The position numbers and the translations under genes were made by a program. A model generated the notes under the pieces. The model was not told where the DNA came from. It did not search any database and was given only the letters and a program-made list of their open reading frames with translations. From Paralvinella palmiformis (Eukaryota > Annelida > Polychaeta > Terebellida > Alvinellidae): a stretch of 64,000 bases of DNA. Below, piece after piece: positions 59,259-64,000 of the stretch. Each line of letters opens with the position of its first letter. Positions within the stretch are counted from its first letter, which is position 1. The stretch is taken from the NCBI GenBank assembly GCA_025642065.1, contig JAODUP010000669.1:339501-403500 (forward strand). The letters are read 5' to 3'.

Positions 59259-62121
59259 TTGGATAATAATACATCTAAAATCAATATTTTAAGCTTCAAT
59301 GCATACGGTTTTAAAGGTTCTTATGATCTTGTAGACAATGAATTACTCAACTATCCTGATATTGTTTTTGTTTGTCGGCACTGGCTCAAGCCCTGTGAAC
59401 TTAGTCATTTTAATAATACTTATAATAGTAAAAAATGTTGGACTTATATGAAGTCTAGTGTGGATGCCGAGTCAGTGTTAGAGGGTTGAGCTCATGGCGG
59501 TATGGGATGGATCTGTAATAAAACTAATAATGTTACATATAAAGCGATAGATATAGACAATGACAGAATATCAGGTATACAAATCATTGTTCAGGGAAAA
59601 ACTGTAATGAATATTTTAGATGTTTATTTACCATTTCATAATGGATCTTCAGATCAAATCGAATTGTATGGAGAAACATTAGAATGTTTACACTCCAAAA
59701 TTGACAGCTATCACGGAGAAACCGATAATAATTGTCGGCGATTTTAACGCAACTTTGCCTCAACAACAGTCCTTAAGCCACAATTAGAGTAAGAGACGGC
59801 CTTTTAACGCTGATAGTATGTTACTCTATGATTTTATTTGTGATAATGAGTTATATGTGGCTAATTTTCTGCATAAACAACCTGTTAATTACACCTATGC
59901 TAAAGGTACTCACTACACATATATTGATCATGTGCTCGTTTCAAAGGAATATATTGATATGATTCCGGATTGTAAAATTATTAACAGTTCTGATGAAAAT
60001 ACTGGTGATCAATTACCTATCAGAACCTCAATAATACTTAGTGTCAAAGATTTACAAAATACTCACCGTAATGACATTGAATATAATAATGTTCCAAAGT
60101 TTCCCACTGTGGATTGGTGCAATGAGACCCAGAGGGATGCATATCGCAATAATATTCATGAAGCTGCTAAGAAACTTCCTAAAATTGATTTTATATCTGT
60201 CGGTGCAGAAAATGCCAAATCAGCGGTTAACAAAGCTTGTGATGTTATTATCAAAGCCATTCACGAATCTAGTTCAAATATATCAAGTAGTAGTAATTCC
60301 CAGTATAAGGGTACTAGTAATAAAAAACAAAAACATCGGTGGAATCAAAACTGTAGTATATCAAAAAGTCGAGTTAAATTTTGGTATAATCTATGGAATT
60401 CAAATGATAGACCTAGACATGGTTATGTATTCACTTCATATAAATTGGCTAAAAAGTCACACAGAAAAGCCTGTAAGGTTGCTGTCAACTCTAAAATATA
60501 TACTGACTTTAATACTCTCACCCAATTATATTTATGTAAGAGATCTGGTAAAATGTGGAATCTGATTAGGTCTCTAAGAGGTGGAAGAAACAACTGTCAT
60601 AATGATATTAATATTGGTGATCTTGAGAAGTTTTATGATGATAAGTTTAGTGCTGGTCACATATCTAGTGAGATAATATTAGCCTCTAAACAAAGAGTTG
60701 ATGACAAAGTAAATATGTTAAGTGATGTCACATATGATAATTTGTATTTTTATGAAGAGAGATTGAAACGTTACATTGATAAAATGAAACTTGGCAGCGC
60801 ACATGGGATTGATGGTATAATGAGTGAACACCTGAAATATGCTTCTAATTGTACACCATTCATTCATGAACTATATGTATTATTTACTATCTGTTTGAAA
60901 TTTGGCATTGTGCCAGATACATTTACTAAGGGCTTGATTGTTCCTATTCTTAAAAAACCTACCAGTAATGCATCTATTTCTAACAATTATCGCCCAGTTA
61001 TGATTTCCACTGCTTTTTCTAAACTTATGGAAATGTTTATTCTCGAAGAGGGTGATTATCACGATTTTGGTGATTCACAATTTGGTTTTGTACCTGGTAG
61101 GGGAACAAATATTGCCATATCACTAACTCATGATATTATATCATACAATGTTAAACGGGGTTCTCCGATAGCTGTCTGTTCATTGGACGCGGAGGGAGCA
61201 TTTGATGCGATTCCCCACAGTATAATATCTGACAAAGCTATAAATGTGATGCCTGACCCATGTTGGAGACTTTTGTACTATCGGTATACTAAAGTTACAT
61301 CCCAGGTTAAATGGGACAATTGCCTTAGTAAGAACATTAGCATTCTTAAAGGCACCACGGCAAGGGGAATTTCCTCGCCATTTCTCTTTAATATATTTTA
61401 CCAGGACCTAGTCCAAGAATTGTCCAGAACTGTTGGTGGTATTAACATTGATAATTGTTCCTACAATACATTCTATTATGCTGATGATGTTCTGTTAGCT
61501 AGCACGACAGCAACGGGTCTACAAAAGTTGATAGATGTCGCAGAAAATTACATTAAATGTCATGGTCTCCGATTTAATCCCCTAAAAACACAGTGCATTA
61601 TTTATGGAAAACAATATTTTGTCAATGATCCAACGTGGTCTCTGGATAAAACCACCTTAACTGTCACCAGTGAAATTACATACTTGGGTGTAACTTTGTC
61701 CAATAATAATAAGAATCATGTTGATACACGGATTAAAGCCTGTAGAAGGGCATTTTATTCTCTCCAATCTGCCGGTTTATGTAAAGGGGGAGTATCCCCG
61801 GACACAATGGCTCATATATGGAAGGCTGCAGTCCAGCCAGTTTTGTCTTATGCCACCCAAAGTATGTGTCTTTGTAAATCAGACTTTCAAGCCCTGGACC
61901 GAACTCAATCTCGCTTGCTGAAAGCAGCTCTGGGTTTAAGCAAAATTTGTAAAAACACGCCTTTGTTACAGGCGCTGAAAATTCATAAAATATCGGATTT
62001 AATAAGTGGATACACACTGAGCCTGTTGAAATCTTACTTCAGTAATAATTCGATATCACGAACATTTTACTCATTTCTCCTAAAAAAAACATACGTTGGG
62101 TGCTATGACGGGTCACAATGA
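59259..62121 (+). pseudogene. LINE ORF2: endonuclease (broken) and reverse transcriptase (767-codon open frame)
   Basis: Endonuclease: INILSFNAYGFKGSYDLV, DIVFVCRHWL, a TGA at 59,487, then GGMGWICNKTNN, and after a shift at about 59,720 IIIVGDFNA. The frame opens again at 59,818 and runs to 62,121: NYTYAKGTHYTYIDHVLVS, DQLPIRT (the SDHLP block), RT start GSAHGIDGIMSEHLKYA, IVPILKKP, NNYRPVMIS, QFGFVPGRG, motif A SLDAEGAFDAIPHSII, motif B TTARGISSPFLFNIF, motif C FYYADDVLLAS with both Asp, motif D and thumb LRFNPLKTQCIIYG, YLGVTLSNN, and a C-terminal connector. The RT domain looks complete and possibly active; target priming would fail with this endonuclease. The clade is not assigned. Confidence 0.88.
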
Positions 62122-62406
62122 TTTAATTATCAGGTGCAATGATATATGTCAAAATAACGGTATTTCCATTTGGAAATTTGTTTTTGATGATAATTATACC
62201 ATTGTTTGCAAAAATTAAATGAAATGTTTTATTAAACATGATGGAGTTATTGACTCTATATGTTATCTCTTACATAGTTATTATACCGGTTGTAATAGAG
62301 AGATGATACAGATACTGCTTATGCCTCTTTAATACACAGGTACTTTTATTCTAGTATTTTCAACATGTTATCGCATGATATTTATGTATTGATGATGATG
62401 TTGTAC

Positions 62407-62452
62407 TTCCCCTGGGGGGGGGGGGGTAAAATATGAATAAATAAATAAATAA
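62407..62452 (+). repeat. LINE 3' terminus: G-run and (AATA)n
   Basis: A G13 tract followed by taaaatatg and (AATA)4-5. A G-run also lies after the LINE ORF ending at 49,144, which suggests a shared 3'-UTR feature. Confidence 0.6.
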
Positions 62453-62607
62453 AATTACGGTCTTTTAATAAAAATTAAGCTATTGGCATATGGCTATTGT
62501 TGAATCACAGAAACATCAGCTGCTGGAAGGTGTTGTCAATTAGGACAACTGACATTTGGATGACAGCGAATACTGAAGTCTTTCAACTGGAGCTGAGGAT
62601 GCATAGA

Positions 62608-62662
62608 TGATGATTAATGTTTTACAGCCACTTTTGTGCACATGGTAGGCTAAGAATTCAGT
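62608..62662 (-). repeat. SINE family A tail fragment (inverted)
   Basis: On the minus strand it reads cttagcctaccatgtgcaca, aaagtggctgtaaaac, matching the end of the copy at 11,928-12,115. It lies in the 326-bp segment between the LINE tail and the right direct repeat. Confidence 0.65.
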
Positions 62663-62778
62663 CAAGAATGTATTTAATTGCAATTATCCTATGCATTTTT
62701 GTTTTGGAAAAGCATTTGAAATATCCTAAATGTCAAATACGTATTTAAATACTTTCAAATACAAATGATGTTAGTTCA

Positions 62779-62805
62779 AACAGTACCGAAGCTATGACGC
62801 GCTAT
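62779..62805 (+). repeat. 27-bp direct repeat, right
   Basis: An exact copy of 58,451-58,477. No poly(A) tract precedes it. Confidence 0.8.
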
Positions 62806-63176
62806 TAGTATTACGGTCTGCTTCAGTGCAGATGTCAATAAAGCTAAACAGTTTTAATAGTAGTCGCTTCATGACGACTGGCCGTTGTAAAAACTGACCT
62901 TTGAAGACAGTGACAACTGGGTTATATAGTTTCTATATTATTGCTTTGAAGAAAAAATACAGCAACTGAAAAATAGCTATACATAGGGCTGCTTAGGCAA
63001 TTAACGTAAACATTCTCACTTGAGTGATTTACTCCCAGTCACCACGGCGTAGGTGATTCGCTTTTTGTTTTTGCTTGGCAGCTTACGGACTGGATTCAGT
63101 CCCCTGAAGAATCGTCCATCGTTTGAATTCACGCTTTGTGATTTTCTGGGCCAGTCCCTTATTCCACACGGCTAAA

Positions 63177-63207
<31 letters not shown>

Positions 63208-63209
63208 TA

Positions 63210-63259
<50 letters not shown>

Positions 63260-64000
63260 TGGTGTTTACATCTCATGGCTATGCTCTTCGCCGTCAGTTC
63301 CCTATTCGACGTCTATCTTCCTCAGTGTACTCGGCTATGAAGGCAAGAAGCTGTGTACGATTTGTTACGATACAGAAACAGTCATAACAAACAAGTTACT
63401 TGGCTGGCCGGATTGGGCAGGTTTTACGGCATCCGTCTTAGGTGATAGCCGATTCTAAACGGAGTCCAATGCCCTTTAAATGCTGATCGCTGTGATAAGA
63501 ATGTCATGACCAGTGAGTGACCAATCAGTGTGAAAGTTCACAGATACGCAGTACGGAGAAACGGGACAACGTCAAAGAAATGATTCATGCGTCATCCGGC
63601 GAACCATGTGACTTCACGCAGTCGAGAAATTCAACGTCATTGTTTTTGGAGAAGTAGCCTGGTCGGTGTAACATTTGGACGATATAGCCAATAGTAGGGT
63701 TGAACGCCGACTGATATGAATATGGATCTCTGGTTGTTAAGATCGATTGCTTATAGCCAGAAATCCATACGCCAGACTGATGATCCGTGAAGATTATAAA
63801 TAACGAACCGGGTCAACTATGAAAAATCCAGCAGACCAGATAATGATATTATTGTAGTTGCGTTTACACTATCCTAACAGTTCTATCAGTCTGTGCACGA
63901 AGATAAGGAGAACCGAATTTTCCAAAATACTGCAGATCATTTTGAGAAATGGATAGCGTGGTTCGTTGGAAAGCATCTTATGTGTTTGATCAACAGTACT
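62806..64000. other. intergenic DNA
   Basis: Contains the microsatellite at 63,176-63,255. The remainder, including an open frame at 63,123-63,458, has no recognisable motif. Confidence 0.4.
63176..63255. repeat. (CA)n(GA)n microsatellite
   Basis: A CA tract with a short TACA interruption, then about 14 GA units. Confidence 0.9.

Larger units (their letters stand above)
58478..62778 (+). mobile_element. LINE (non-LTR retrotransposon) with ORF1 and ORF2, between 27-bp direct repeats
   Basis: About 4.3 kb. ORF1 has an RRM-like domain; ORF2 has an AP-type endonuclease and RT. The LINE proper seems to end in a G13 run plus (AATA)n at 62,407-62,452. Another 326 bp of unrelated DNA, including an inverted SINE-A scrap, precedes the right direct repeat. 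ORF1 and the endonuclease part are frameshifted; the RT frame is open. Confidence 0.75.

Noticed and set aside
63123..63458. 111-codon ORF
   Set aside because: Much of it is a translated CA/GA microsatellite; no recognisable domain.

Overview
The window is nuclear DNA of an animal. Genes are split by GT-AG introns, non-coding DNA is AT-rich, and it is full of (TA)n and (CA)n microsatellites, tRNA-derived SINEs, LINE and Ty3/gypsy remnants and MITE-like inverted-repeat elements. The two conserved genes (IWS1, NME7) and the mix of repeats fit a marine lophotrochozoan, most likely a mollusc. That placement is an inference; no species can be named.

Layout. About 0.8-11.6 kb, plus strand: 17 coding exons of IWS1, a transcription-elongation factor, with an unusual N-terminal SP-repeat and RS-rich exon and a conserved TND core. 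The first coding exon lies outside the window. About 11.6-19 kb: intergenic DNA holding a decayed minus-strand Ty3/gypsy element (about 15.1-17.0 kb) and a GGCC-rich repetitive patch. About 19.4 (candidate ATG-only exon) or 23.9 to 30.8 kb, plus strand: NME7 (DM10 plus two NDP-kinase domains), with a full-length product and both catalytic histidines. About 31-46 kb: a graveyard of mobile DNA. It holds a 36-bp minisatellite, SINEs, three LINE fragments (two of one family in opposite orientations), a broken Ty3/gypsy pol, remnants of an uncharacterised coiled-coil/membrane protein, and a relic of a Polinton/Maverick-like family-B DNA polymerase. About 46.4-49.5 kb: a broken LINE lacking RT motif A. 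About 50.4-51.1 kb: dense (TA)n arrays. 51,471-53,793: a DNA transposon with terminal and subterminal inverted repeats around a broken transposase-like gene. 53,881-55,350, minus strand: an intact, single-coding-exon Golgi-type glycosyltransferase. 56.0-58.0 kb: a direct segmental duplication. 58,478-62,778: a LINE with an RRM-like ORF1 and a long RT ORF, bounded by an exact 27-bp direct repeat.

The three cellular genes have unrelated jobs: chromatin transcription elongation, a ciliary/centrosomal nucleotide-kinase-family protein, and protein or glycan glycosylation. There is no operon-like organisation. The items most worth a second look are the inverted-repeat transposon with its unclassified transposase-like protein, the PolB relic, the minisatellite that has copied a functional IWS1 splice donor, the ATG-only NME7 exon, and the possible LINE 3' transduction.
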